Assembly (NCBI GenBank): GCA_964058845.1
Contig: CAXKVR010000046.1
Coordinates: 186,001 to 250,000, forward strand
Direction of reading: 5' to 3'
Source of the DNA: Carex sylvatica
Taxonomy: Eukaryota > Streptophyta > Magnoliopsida > Poales > Cyperaceae
DNA length: 64,000 bases
Part shown: positions 34,620 through 45,765 of the stretch, one piece after another
Numbering within the stretch: position 1 is the first letter of the stretch
Layout: each line of letters opens with the position of its first letter
The notes under the pieces: generated by a model
Seen by the model: the letters and a program-made list of their open reading frames with translations, nothing else
The model's database searches: none
Told to the model about the DNA's origin: nothing
Made by a program: the position numbers and the translations under genes

Positions 34620-35780
34620 GGAATGGAGGGGACCCCACGTGGAAAATGGCTTGTTTTTACGATAAATGACTATATTAACCTTAATGTTTTTCTTTTTCTT
34701 TTTTAAACAATTCATGGGATGTACAAATAATTAAATTGCACAAAGTGGCACTAGGAATTTGAATTTTAGTTTTAATTTATACATCTAAAAGATTGTAAAA
34801 TTGCTAATTAGGGATAGGTTCTTGGAATTTACATTGGTTTTGATAATATTTTTTTTTATTTCAATTTGTAATTAATGGCAGACTTCGAACTAAATAAAGA
34901 AATGGAGGATTGTAACATAACCTTCTTTTTAAATGAACCATAGTACGCTGCGCTTGAGTTTGGAACGCTAATAATATTTGTAATAGCATAATCACAAGAT
35001 AATATCTTATATTCCTATAAAATTATAATTAATTCTAAAAAAAAATTGAGAGGAGTGGAGAGTTAGTTTTTTATTTAGTGGCAAAGACAATTATCTTTTT
35101 ATGTAATGCTTCATGTTTGAAATTCAAACAAGAAATCTCTTGTGAACATTAAACTAGTCAGATGGTTTGATTTTCAACTTTACTATGAGATCTTGAGAGG
35201 AGGACAGAAAGCAATAATCTCCTATAATTTTAAAATTTTAGTTATGTATATAAAAAATTAATTTAATTTTCTTTTGTAACTTTTTATATAGTCCACCCTC
35301 ACTTAATAAATGACAAATATTTAGTTGTAGTCTAGTGATTAAAGTTTTATTTTGTGGTTGAGATAATTTGAGTTGGTGCAAAGATTAGCCTTACTCATAC
35401 ATAAATACCAAGATTATCCTTATTATAATTTAATTAAAAATCAATTTCAAAGTTTTCTCATTCAAATATGGGGCATTGGAGCAAATCTTAATTTTTTTTT
35501 TCCCATTGGCTTCTGCAAGCTGTGCAATTCGTTTAAAAAAATAAAATTCAGTTAAGAAAAAAAAAATCCTGAAAAAATAGAATCCGACGACGATGATTAA
35601 TTGATTATGCAATTTAGGTTAAAATATATAATTTGTGGGGCAGAATGCACACGTATGGATAATTAATGATTGCGGTGCAGATTGCGATGTCTGCACTGCT
35701 ACAAGACGTACAATAATTAATTATTTAATTGGTTGAAAGAATGGGTGAATAGTTATAAGTTTAAGCGTGACTCGGATTCG
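34620..35780. other. Intergenic, no gene seen
   Basis: AT-rich. A SINE-like patch at about 35225-35410 ('gtagtctagtgattaaag' followed by A/T-rich sequence) shares blocks with 45280-45540, suggesting a dispersed repeat. The ORFs here have no recognisable domain. Confidence 0.4.
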
Positions 35781-35781
35781 A

Positions 35782-35991
35782 GATAAGAGCAGGTCCGATG
35801 GGCATTGGACCTATTTTTAGATTCAATTAGTTTTTTCACCGTACGATTAGCATTAAAATCTGTGCGCACGAAAATTAGTGAAAACTCATACGGATTTTAA
35901 TACGGAGCGCACGATTATTGATGCAATTGGATGGTCAGATCACCCATCGAACCAAAGTAGGTCCAATGGGCATCGGACCTATTCCGCAGTG
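35782..35991 (-). mobile_element. 210-bp MITE, copy 2 (inverted relative to copy 1)
   Basis: The reverse complement begins cactgcggaataggtccgat and continues 'gcccattggacctacttt', matching the left end of copy 1 at 33402. The other end, 'gataagagcaggtccg', matches the right end of copy 1 in reverse complement. It is flanked by a 9-bp near-duplication ctcggattc / ctcgaattc (35771-35779 and 35992-36000). Confidence 0.75.
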
Positions 35992-36309
35992 CTCGAATTC
36001 AGCATGGAGACATGCAAGCGTGATTAAGGGCTAGCTTGGCTTGGATTATTTGGCTGCCACGCCATTAGAGACTTTAATTAATGATTAGTGGGAAATAGCT
36101 GATTAGAGGAATATGTGTACTTATATGGTTTAATGTACCTTTTCTGTTTAAATATGTTCTTTCTAAACGTCTGATTGTGTATTGGTGTACTCTGTACGGA
36201 GAGTCTAATGTGCATCTTAATATCTCAATTGTGATATTATATAGTCCGATTACGCGACCTATATATATAATCATATCACGACATATATTTATAAGTTATA
36301 TCTCTATTT

Positions 36310-36415
36310 TTTTAAGTTTAAATAGTTAATTCGAATTTTTTATCATGATCTTCATATTAAATGTGTTTAGAGATCAAATTTTATATTTTTTGAAAAAAAA
36401 TTACTATTAATTTAG
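36310..36415. mobile_element. Half-arm fragment of the 404-bp MITE family
   Basis: 'ttcatattaaatgtgttta' then 'gagatcaaattttatatttt' and 'gaaaaaaaattacta' follow the same order as the left arm of the element at 6440. No mirrored right arm is found, so this is a fragment. Confidence 0.5.
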
Positions 36416-36419
36416 GATG

Positions 36420-39125
36420 TTTGAAAACAAAGTTTTTTTAGAAAAATAATGTATTAAGATGCAGACAATTTTCTTTATTTTTTTCACCACTTAACTTGAT
36501 GCTAAATGAATTCAAAAATTTAAAATTTTACATGTAAACGAAACTCGCATTTAAGAGATCAATTTGAGCTATTTGGATTTGTCATTTGGATTTTAAATAT
36601 ATATATATATATGACTTATAAACATAAGACGTGATATGCTTGTTATTGATTATTGATATAGATGTGAACTTGTGGTAGACGAGATGACCCAAGCATTAAA
36701 GCTGAGTGTATTTAATTTATTACAAGGATATATATATGATAAAGGGACAAGGAGGGCGCATAAAATTTCAAAATAATCTAATTATTGACGACATTATTAC
36801 TCTCAAGAGAGAGCTTGAATAATATATAGCTAAGATAGCCATTCTTAATAAATTATATAGATATTATTCTTAGTAGTTAGCAATCAAAGAAAGGGATTTG
36901 TGACATTATTTTTTAAATCATTATTGAGCTGAATAATTCAATCGTCCAATTGCAATGTACATACACAATTAATTAAATTATATATGCACCATGCCAAAGT
37001 ATGACTAAATGTTTGGTTTGGATATATCTCACCAATTCTTGTACCTGCGTACACGAAACATATATATTCTCTTACCAAAGTATGATTAATTTTACTCTTT
37101 TGTTTCATATATATATAATCCTTTATTTTATTCTTTTTCTCTCTATCTCCAGCAGTCAAAATATTTGAATTAAAGATGTAAACAAGTTTCTTTCATATTA
37201 TGATATTCAAACAGAAAGCGTAAATACTAACGCCTAGTTCTCTATTTTATGAGCACAGACTAATTAGATGTTAAGAAAATGTCGTCTTCTTTATTTTAGT
37301 TCAACTTAAGTATTATTAAGTTTTCAATTAATGAATTACCAGAATAGTATAATATTAATATCCATACAAGTAATTAATTCAGGATTTATTGCTCTCAGAG
37401 AAACCATGTCCATGAGCCACCGCACGGAGGGCTCTTTGGTAATTCCACTACTTAGACCAACCATCCATGAATCATGATCCATCCAGTCAAAGTTTGGGCC
37501 CAAGCTACAATTTCACAAACTACAGAGAAGCATACGGCTGGGCCCCGGGTGGGCCCACTAAGCCCTCACATTCTCCGGCACGACACGCGGCGCTCTTATC
37601 CTTATTTTTACTCGTCTCGTATGTTCTGCTGTAACCATATCCTCTGTATCCCCTTTTCTATATTCAAATATGTGGCTCTATACTGAGACTTTAAAAAGTT
37701 GCTGTAATTTGCCTCTCCCTGTGACTTCACTACACACGAAGAGAGCACAGTTAATGATACAAAAGAACACTTGCACCCCTATCACGTTTTATTGCTGAGT
37801 GCTGACTACTTATGCCGACTTCCGAGAGAGAATCTGATTCCATTCACCTTTCTCCTTTCTAGACGTGGTATCACCTTCCGTCCTTCCCCCAATCCACGTG
37901 TGTACAGGTTCACGAGAACCATGTCTAGGTAGCTGGAACAATTAAGAGCAATCAATTTCGACTCCCAAGGCGGCGGCGGAGGCCACTTCCGCTTAAGTTT
38001 GCACTTTGCACCAGATCAATACGGTTCGGGTTTAGTTGCGAGTCGGATCCATCCATTTAGGTTGTTTCATACCACCAACAAAGGGAATTCCAACGAAGCT
38101 AATTCGAATTTCAGACTAACTTAGTTTGTTTATGATTATATTTTTCTATAATTCAGACAGTAATACATATTATTAATTTTGCCAGAATAAAATTTAAGTC
38201 GAAAATCATACCCGTTTTATGAAACACCTTAATTTAAGAAGTAAAATCATGAACTAATATTTTTCACAAAAGTTATTGAATAGTTATTTTTAACTAAATT
38301 ATTTTAATTTGACTTTATAAATTATGTGTTTAAACATTTTAAATAAATTAGCAAGGCAACAACATCTCCGATATGAAAACAAAAGAACAAAATATTTGTT
38401 CCATATTGTACAAACTACAAATGTAAAATTCTTTTTATTCCATAATTTGCAAAATTTGAGGAAAAAAATATTCACAAACAATTTGCTATTTTGTTAGAAT
38501 TATTTTTAACAAATAACAAAAAAACATATATAATTTTTCTTTTAAGAATTTACAGATTTTTAGGAAATAAGAAAATGCTAATAGGTAGAAATTATTAGCA
38601 TTGTTATTTTTTTTTTATTATAATACTTACTAGACAAAAAGAAAATTTTTTAGGTGCACGTCCATAACTTGTTAATTACTTGTGACGATTCCTTTGTATG
38701 TTTTAAGAAGCAAATATCTAAGTCTGACAACAGATTATTATTCCTACAAGCAAGTAACAACATAAACTATTAGACAAAAGAAAATCCAAACACCTAATTA
38801 GTTATTGAATTTACGAATAGGACTTATTGGCATTTGCATTGTGATAAAATATAATATATTTGGTGATGTAATCGAGAGATATGATTCCAAACTGAAATGT
38901 CAAATTGAAATCACTATGGTTGGGAATTGGGATAGAAGAGGGAGCACTGAGGAACATAGCTTAGGCATGATTAGCTGTCATGTCTCACTAATTCTTTACT
39001 ACTAAATGGTCTGAAATGGGATGGATTAGTTTATAATTATATATTCCAAAAAGTAATAACAGAGACCTAGTAGCCTATTAAATATATGGAGTCCGATAAT
39101 TGTACTTCAAACAAAATTTTCGAGA
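36420..39125. other. Intergenic with a GC-richer, promoter-like patch
   Basis: Mostly AT-rich. Between about 37490 and 37970 the composition rises and several plant promoter words occur: 'tgggccc' near 37496 and 'gtgggccca' near 37549 (TCP-site-like), and cacgtg G-box cores near 37897. No exon with a recognised product follows on either strand within 1 kb, so a gene is not called. Confidence 0.4.
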
Positions 39126-39127
39126 TT

Positions 39128-40265
39128 GTCCCAAATAATTTAACAGAAAAAATTTCTAATATTATCTAACTTTCATTTCCAACGCTAATATTCAAACATT
39201 TAAAACTCTGTTTATAACATTTTACAATGCTACTCACAAGCATTTAAACCTCTGTCTGTAAATATTAAAATTTTAAATCTGTATAGTTTTAACTCCTAAC
39301 TACTTTTGTTTTCAAGCCAAAAACGAAAAGATTCATTTCACCTACTTTTAAAAAAAATATATATCTCTGATCATTGTCATCCATTTTCTCGACGATCCGT
39401 GATGAATTTTGCGAATCTAAAAATATGAATATTTTTTTTATCTGATTTTCTCTTTCCAATGAGATCCATGAAGAATAACTTTCGAGTTATATTTGTGTCG
39501 TAATTTTTTTTATCACTTTAAATCTTTGTGACTTTCATTTTTTTTTTTTTTAAATTGCTTCAAAAAAAATTTAAACCTCTGTTTACAAGCATATAAATCT
39601 CATGTAGAAGCATATAAATCTCATTAATAACACTTTAAATCTCTAGAACAAAACATATAAACCTCAACAACAACACTACATTTACAAAACTCATTTACAA
39701 AGCATATAAACCTCATGTACAAAGAATTAAAACCTCAACAATAACATTTCAAAGCATATAAACCTCAACAATAACACTGCATTTACAAAGCATATAAACC
39801 ACATGTACAAAGCCTTGAAAATTTTAATGGTTGTAAATTGATATTTAAAAACTTGAAAATTTAAAGTGCTTATGAGTTTTACTTTAAAAAAAACAAATGA
39901 CTTTAAAATTACTTATAAATATTTATTCATGGATCTTATATGAAAGATAAAATCAAATAAAAAACGTTCATATTTTTAGATTCGTAAAATTCACCGCGAA
40001 TCGTCAGGAAAATAAATTATAATGATCAGAGAAAAAATAAAAAAAAATTGGTGAAATGAATCTTTTCGTTTTTGGCTTGAAGACAAAAGTAGTTAGAAGT
40101 TAATACTATACAGATTTAGAATTTTAATACTTTAAGACATATGTTTACATGCTTGTGAGTAGCATTGTAAAATATTATAAACATAGCTTTAAATGTTTTG
40201 ATATTAGCGCTGGAAATGAAAGTTAGACAATATTGAAAGTTTTTTCTATTAAACTACTTGAAAAA
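39128..40265. mobile_element. Long-TIR non-autonomous element, about 1.1 kb
   Basis: Arms of about 300-345 bp (39128-39475 and 39925-40265) are reverse complements with moderate divergence. For example, 'caagccaaaaacgaaaagat' on the left is mirrored by 'atcttttcgtttttggcttg' on the right. The centre (about 39590-39820) is a tandem array of 'catataaacctc' units. No coding capacity. Arm length is consistent with a MULE derivative; the TSD was not resolved. Confidence 0.75.
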
Positions 40266-40983
40266 CACGCTCAGATATGATAGCTCGGGATACCAGAACA
40301 TTTCTCTAAATATATATCTGCCCATACGGATTCACCTCTATTGACTATTGCCACTTCAAGTTCAAATCAACATTAAAATTTAAATCTTAATTAGTGGTCT
40401 AGACAGAATTTTGATCACCAATAGGTAATTTCTCAATAATTAAAAGCAGACAATCCGACCCCAGATTATTCTCTGTCAATGAAAATCACAAGAGCAACAA
40501 TTTTGAGTCCTTTTCTCATTCATTTTCTTTGTACAATGCACCCTCTAGAGTCTAGAGTCTAGAGTCTAGACTATGCACCAAAGCACAATTAATGGCACAA
40601 TACAATGTAACAAGTCATATAATATATTTGAGTTTGGATGCTATTGGTTTAGAAAGGACATGTCGACAAGTGCACGTGTCTAGACAGAGATAGCATACTC
40701 TCTTGTCTACTTCTTACTCGTATTTATTTTTATCTTTTATTGCATCAATTAATCCACAAGACTACGGACACCTCTGCCTTATTGACTTGTTAATATCATT
40801 TTTAAACTTTACTGTTTCATCTAGGGGTGAAAACTGATTCGGTAAACTGACCGAATCAGCTCCGAATACGGAGCGGATCCGAATTCAGATAAACGGATTC
40901 GAACAATTTTTAAATTTAAATTCAGATAATAATTCAATACATGAAACAATAATTGTATTAATATGGATACGGATTATGATCCG

Positions 40984-42053
40984 CTTACAACATTTATAAG
41001 TTACAATATCTTATAATAATTTGGTTTGCCGATTTTAAAAGTTCAAATAGTCAATCTAAACCGTTCAACATGATATCTATACAGTGGCGTAGTCAGAAAT
41101 TTCATCAGGGGTAGACAAAAAATAAGCTATTATTAAATTATTATTTTTAATAAAATTAAAATTGTCAACACACTATTTCGTAAAAATAATGATAGTTTTT
41201 TATTTCTAACAATTCAGTAAAAAATTAATTTGTATAAAAAACCATGTTAGGATAAACATGTATTACTAAAGTGTACTACATTTACAAGTTAACCATACAC
41301 AATATATATGATATATTTTTTACTTTAAATGTACATGTATGTATGAAAACATTAAATCATAATTGAAAAAATAATAATTAAAAGTTTCAGTATAATTTGT
41401 GATTTAGACAATTTTCTTTATAACTTAAAAAGTAATTTGATTACATGTTAAAAACGTCTAAATAACAAGGCATAATTATCTTAATTGATGTGAGGGCTCA
41501 AATAACTTTTCATGGCCCTGGTTCAATGTGAACCAACTATTATTTTTTAATTTTTGTGCCCAATGAATCAATACACCAAGTGTATTTAGGAAGAAGTATT
41601 CAATTAACTTTCTTCTTCACACAACCTTTCTTGTCCACGGATCTCCATTCTCTTCAATTTTTTTCCTAAATCAACAAAACTAATAAATTCAATTGACGTA
41701 CAAAAAAGGGTGAATTAAGTCACATCTAGAGAGAATCATGACGGGGTAGGAGCTGCCTACGCCTAGCCAATACTGGCTCCGCCTCTGTATCTATATTAAA
41801 ATGTTATTGGACATAAAATTTTATATTTTTTTGAATTTTTTTACTATATTAAGTATTTTACAAAACTGCTATTTTTAGACAATTCTGGACCACTGAAAAA
41901 TAACAGTTTTGTAAAATACTTAATAAATAGTAAAAAAAATATAAAATTTTATCTCCACATATATTTTAATATAGATATCATGTTAAACGGTTTGGACATT
42001 TAAATCGCAAAACCAAATTGTTGTAAGATGTTGTAACTTACAAATGTTGTAAG
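40984..42053. mobile_element. Middle element of the nest: hairpin MITE of the 6440 family
   Basis: The left end cttacaacatttataagtta is mirrored by the right end taacttacaaatgttgtaag. Inner blocks 'caatctaaaccgttcaacat' and 'gacataaaattttatattt' mirror 'atgttaaacggtttgg' and 'atataaaattttatctcc'. Without its own insertion it would be about 355 bp. It is split at 41081 by an hAT element. TSD not clear. Confidence 0.7.
41082..41787. mobile_element. Inner hAT element of the nest, 706 bp
   Basis: Perfect 8-bp TSD tatctata (41074-41081 and 41788-41795). The terminal inverted repeat is cagtggcgtagtcag at the left and cagaggcggagccag as the reverse complement of the right (12 of 15 positions match). 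No coding capacity. Being innermost, with a perfect TSD, it is the youngest insertion of the three. Confidence 0.88.
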
Positions 42054-42578
42054 TAGACCCGTCCTCTTCTATTAATTAGTATTTGTATCTTAAAATTCAT
42101 ATAACTCGATTATCTAGTAATTATTTGTTTTGTATTTGTATTCGAATCTGTATTCGTGAATTATTTGTTCCGTATCTTTTTAAGATGAATTTAATTTTAT
42201 ATTTTGATATCCATTTACTGTACGTCTCCGTATCGATCGTATCTACTCTGAATTGTTTTTTCCAATTTGACATTGGCATTATCCGCTCCAAATTCGCTCC
42301 GTTTTCACCCTAGTTTGATCTCCTGTCAAATTCTCACTATTGTAAGAACACTGATAAACAGTGTCCCCATGTATTTCTCTTGCCTCCCTTCTATCTTTAT
42401 GTTTCTTGATTAAAAATAACTATTTTTCTGACATGAACAGAAACAATTTAGAAACTAGCTGTCGATGTTTGATCAAAAGGAACATATAAAATCTCAATAA
42501 AATAAATTAAAGTAGTGGTCGATGCACATCCATTAATTACTACCTAAATTGTCCATATATAAGAATAAGAGGAACATT

Positions 42579-42643
42579 AAATAAAAATAAAAATAAAAAT
42601 AAAAATAAATATAAATATAAAAATAAAAATAAAAATAAAAATA
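42579..42643. repeat. (AAAAAT)n microsatellite
   Basis: About eleven ataaaa-type hexamers, interrupted by two ataaat units. Confidence 0.9.
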
Positions 42644-43600
42644 TCACTCAGGGAGTTTCATGAGAAGAAAATATTGCTGGTTTACAACTTAAAATCATTC
42701 TATTTGGAATTTTTTACCATAAGGTTATCCGAGCACTTTAAGTACTGTACTTCTCAAAAGTAATTCAACGCTTATATTTATTTTAATTAATTGCGCTTTT
42801 AACATAAATTTGTCAGATTTATTTCAATAACATAATGACATTGCTTTATGATGAAATTGGTAATTTGGATAATCCTAAACAAATCCAGTCAATAATTATA
42901 AAACATCAAAATGGAACATTAGTCGCATTAATTTTTATATCCTGATATTTTTATTATGTATTTGAATTTGAATGTACATTTCTAATACGGTAGTCTCGTT
43001 TTGTTGAGTTTCCAACAATATAAATTCTCATGGAAAGAGGTGTTCCACATAGTATAGAAAATAGATTTCACAGTAGAAATAGTGATGGGTCCGTATTCAA
43101 ATTTGTTAATAATTTAACGGGTCCAAATCTCTAATCCGTCGTTTTTCGAATGGATGCGATTGGTACAAATTTGGGCCTGATTGGGAATTGTGAATATGCC
43201 AAAAGCCCATTCATCTCTTCACAGGCAGCTTCTCGGTAAAAGGAGAATAGTGCAACGAATTATATAGCTTTTTTTTTTTAAATCGCATTTTGGTAGAGTT
43301 GATAAGTATATCCGCAGTATGATAATACAGGTAGAGCTCGGATGTTTGTTTATGATAAATTTATTTGATAGATGTGGTTTCTATGATAAATTAATTTGAT
43401 AGTTGTGTTACTACAACTAGCTTTAATCATTCCAATGACAGTGTTTTCTTAATTTGTGTTTGTGATAATTGTTCAATTTTTAGGGTTATCTATAAAGCTG
43501 TTTATGGGAAGAGATTCATAAAAAGATGCATTATTGTAACTGAGAAATATATAACACGACAGGGCTTAATTTGCACATATTAATTCTAGCAAGGCACCAA
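42644..43600. other. Intergenic, no gene seen
   Basis: AT-rich, no recognised exon or transposon end. It precedes the 3' end of the lipid-transfer gene, whose likely polyadenylation signal (aataaa on the minus strand) lies at 43620-43625. Confidence 0.45.
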
Positions 43601-43681
43601 GCATTCCCCCCTATATGATTTTATTTACTCTTGGTTGTAACTTCTATCATGCTACCACAAAGGATGGAATGCCAAATTTTT

Positions 43682-44691
43682 TCACACAAGGAGCATCAAG
43701 TGTACTATCATGAAGCTGAAAAACCCGACTTTCGAGATGCCATCGAATTTCATGCAATCATTGGTTGATGAGGCTTTTGGTGTTGAATCTGAAGAGGCTT
43801 GACCGGTTGGAGGAGAAGTCGATGAATTTGCTGATGCATTTCCTCCGCTCGTGTCTTCAAAAATCTTAGCTTCGGGCGAATTCGGAGGCAGGTTGAGAAT
43901 ACCTTTCATGCATTCAAGATGTAATAGAAAAAAATTAGAGGGAAATCTAGTCCACCAAAATTTCTTAAATTTTATGATTAGTTTTAGACTTTTGGGTAAT
44001 TTTATGATTAGTTAATTTAGTGGTCCAGATTCATATCAGATGGCTTATATTTTTGGTGCAGATTCTAAGGTCTTTGCAATATATTCTGAATAGCATGTTA
44101 TTGTGATCAACTTTTTCCATGGAAAATTTGGAACAATTATACGTTCAATATAAATTTCAGTGAAATAGTTAAACACTTCAATTAATAGAATTTAAAGAAA
44201 GCAGCACATGCCATTTATTGCCAATGGAAACAATGAAGAACAGTTAGCACAAAAGCATGTCTATTTAATTTATGATTTTGCTAGAAAAATTACAAGAAGT
44301 AAATCTCAAAAAGAGAGAGAGAAGAAAAAAAAACTGAAATGAGCAACATACTGGGGCAGTTGGAGACATTGGCATCACTACTGCATGCTGCCGGCATATG
44401 TAACGCCAAAGTGGTATTGATGGGGAGGCCGAGTGACGGATCAGCGCTCTCCTTTATGAGCAAGCAGAGGCACTTTGGTTTGGTCGAACGCACTGTCTCT
44501 GCATCGGCACAGCATTGGGGCGATGGTTTGTGTGCGGTGCCGCTCACATATGGTATGCATGATGTCATCTGCTGCATCTGGTCGGCGCAATCCTTCTCGT
44601 CCGCTTGATCGCTTGCTGATTCGGCGTTGGCTACATATCTAGATACTATGAGTACAGTTGCAAGTACAATTAATTTTGAGGAAAGGAACAT
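43682..44691 (-). CDS. GPI-anchored non-specific lipid-transfer protein (LTPG type)
   Basis: A 186-residue secreted protein encoded by exons 44691-44352 and 43902-43682, joined across a 449-bp GT-AG intron in phase 1. Residues 1-23 form a signal peptide (cleavage likely after VANA). The eight-cysteine motif follows in order: DCAD, TSC, QCC, KCLCL, AAC, SNC, giving four disulfides around a lipid-binding cavity. After 'LNLPPNSPEAK' comes a Ser/Thr/Ala-rich linker and a hydrophobic C-terminus (GFFSFMIVHLMLLV), a GPI-attachment signal. The intron sits just after the last cysteine, as commonly seen in this family. The protein would act at the outer plasma membrane or wall in cuticle or suberin lipid handling; the exact ligand is unknown. 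Next to the RING gene but with its own promoter. Confidence 0.92.
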
Positions 44692-45279
44692 GTTTAGAAG
44701 TGCTTCTATTGTTTAGATTTTGATATGCAGTTAATTTCCTTTCTGTTCTGTTCTGTGTATTTGTGTATACAAGTAGGATGGGGTTCTTATTGAATTGAAC
44801 TGATGGAGACTTTTAACTCCGTAATGTTGCACTTTTTTCAAAGTTCATTAAATGAATGAATGTAGTAACTTACCTCTTATCTAGCTCATAAAGGTTTTCT
44901 CAGGCGCCAAGCATTCCAGATATGTTAGCTTTTCCTGGCTTCCTGCCTTGAGAGAGGAGAGTTTATACTCCCAACACAAGATGGGATTTCATAGCTTCCA
45001 ATCTACGAGTCCCATTGAATCAAATTCGCTCCAATGCTCGGCCAGAACCGTTTGATTCACATCAAGCTTCACGTGCACTTGATCAAATCTTGATACGAAT
45101 CAAACAACTTTAACCAGCCATCTGAATTCCCATATTAAATTAGCTTACGCAAAGAGACTGTATAACTAAAAAGAGATTAAATAATGCTGGATTAACTAGT
45201 TATTCAATTTGCTTATTCCCGTTGAAATTCTCAGGGAGAATTTACACATAACGCAGGAGATGCTAAACTATCCTATAAT

Positions 45280-45545
45280 TTTAAAAATATTTTAAATTTT
45301 TTTAATCATGTAAGTTGAAATTTAATTTAATTTTTTAAAATTTTTATATAATTCACCCCTCATAAAATATTAGATGCGCTTGTAGTAAGTCTAATAGTTA
45401 AAGACTCAATTTTATACTTGAGAAGTCTTGATTTCAAATTCCACTTACTATAAATTAAATAATTATGCATTTTTAAGTTTTTAGCTCCCTCTATATAAAT
45501 TATAAATTTTCTAGTTCCGCGGGAATTCTGAATGTCAAACACCCC
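45280..45545 (+). repeat. Possible degraded SINE-like repeat
   Basis: 'gtagtaagtctaatagttaaagact' region (A-box-like, near 45382) and 'gtcttgatttcaaattcc' (B-box-like, near 45427) are spaced like a tRNA promoter. The preceding A/T-rich block, with 'atataattcacccctca', resembles one at 35225-35330. Ends and TSD are not defined, so this is tentative. Confidence 0.35.
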
Positions 45546-45765
45546 AACAGCATCAGAGCGGTTTCAGTTTTCTTAAAACAACACAAGATGTTTCAGAAAT
45601 TAATACCTGGCACAATCATGTATAGAACAATACATACAATACACAGTATATAAAGAGGCCACTGCACCTGAGGAAACTCGTTAAAAAAGGGTAGCAGTGT
45701 ATTACATATTCTCTAACTTAAAAAACTATTTACATGAGCAACAAAAAGATAACATTTCGTTGCAC

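Larger units (their letters stand above)
40822..42312. mobile_element. Outer hAT-like element of a three-level nest
   Basis: The left end taggggtgaaaac is mirrored by the right end gttttcacccta. It is flanked by an 8-bp near-duplication gtttcatc (40814-40821) / gtttgatc (42313-42320), one mismatch. Sub-terminal 'ggatccgaattc' and 'gaatacgg' words resemble the fragment inside the copia element. Its own sequence totals only about 420 bp; the rest is the nested insertions. No transposase. Confidence 0.75.
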
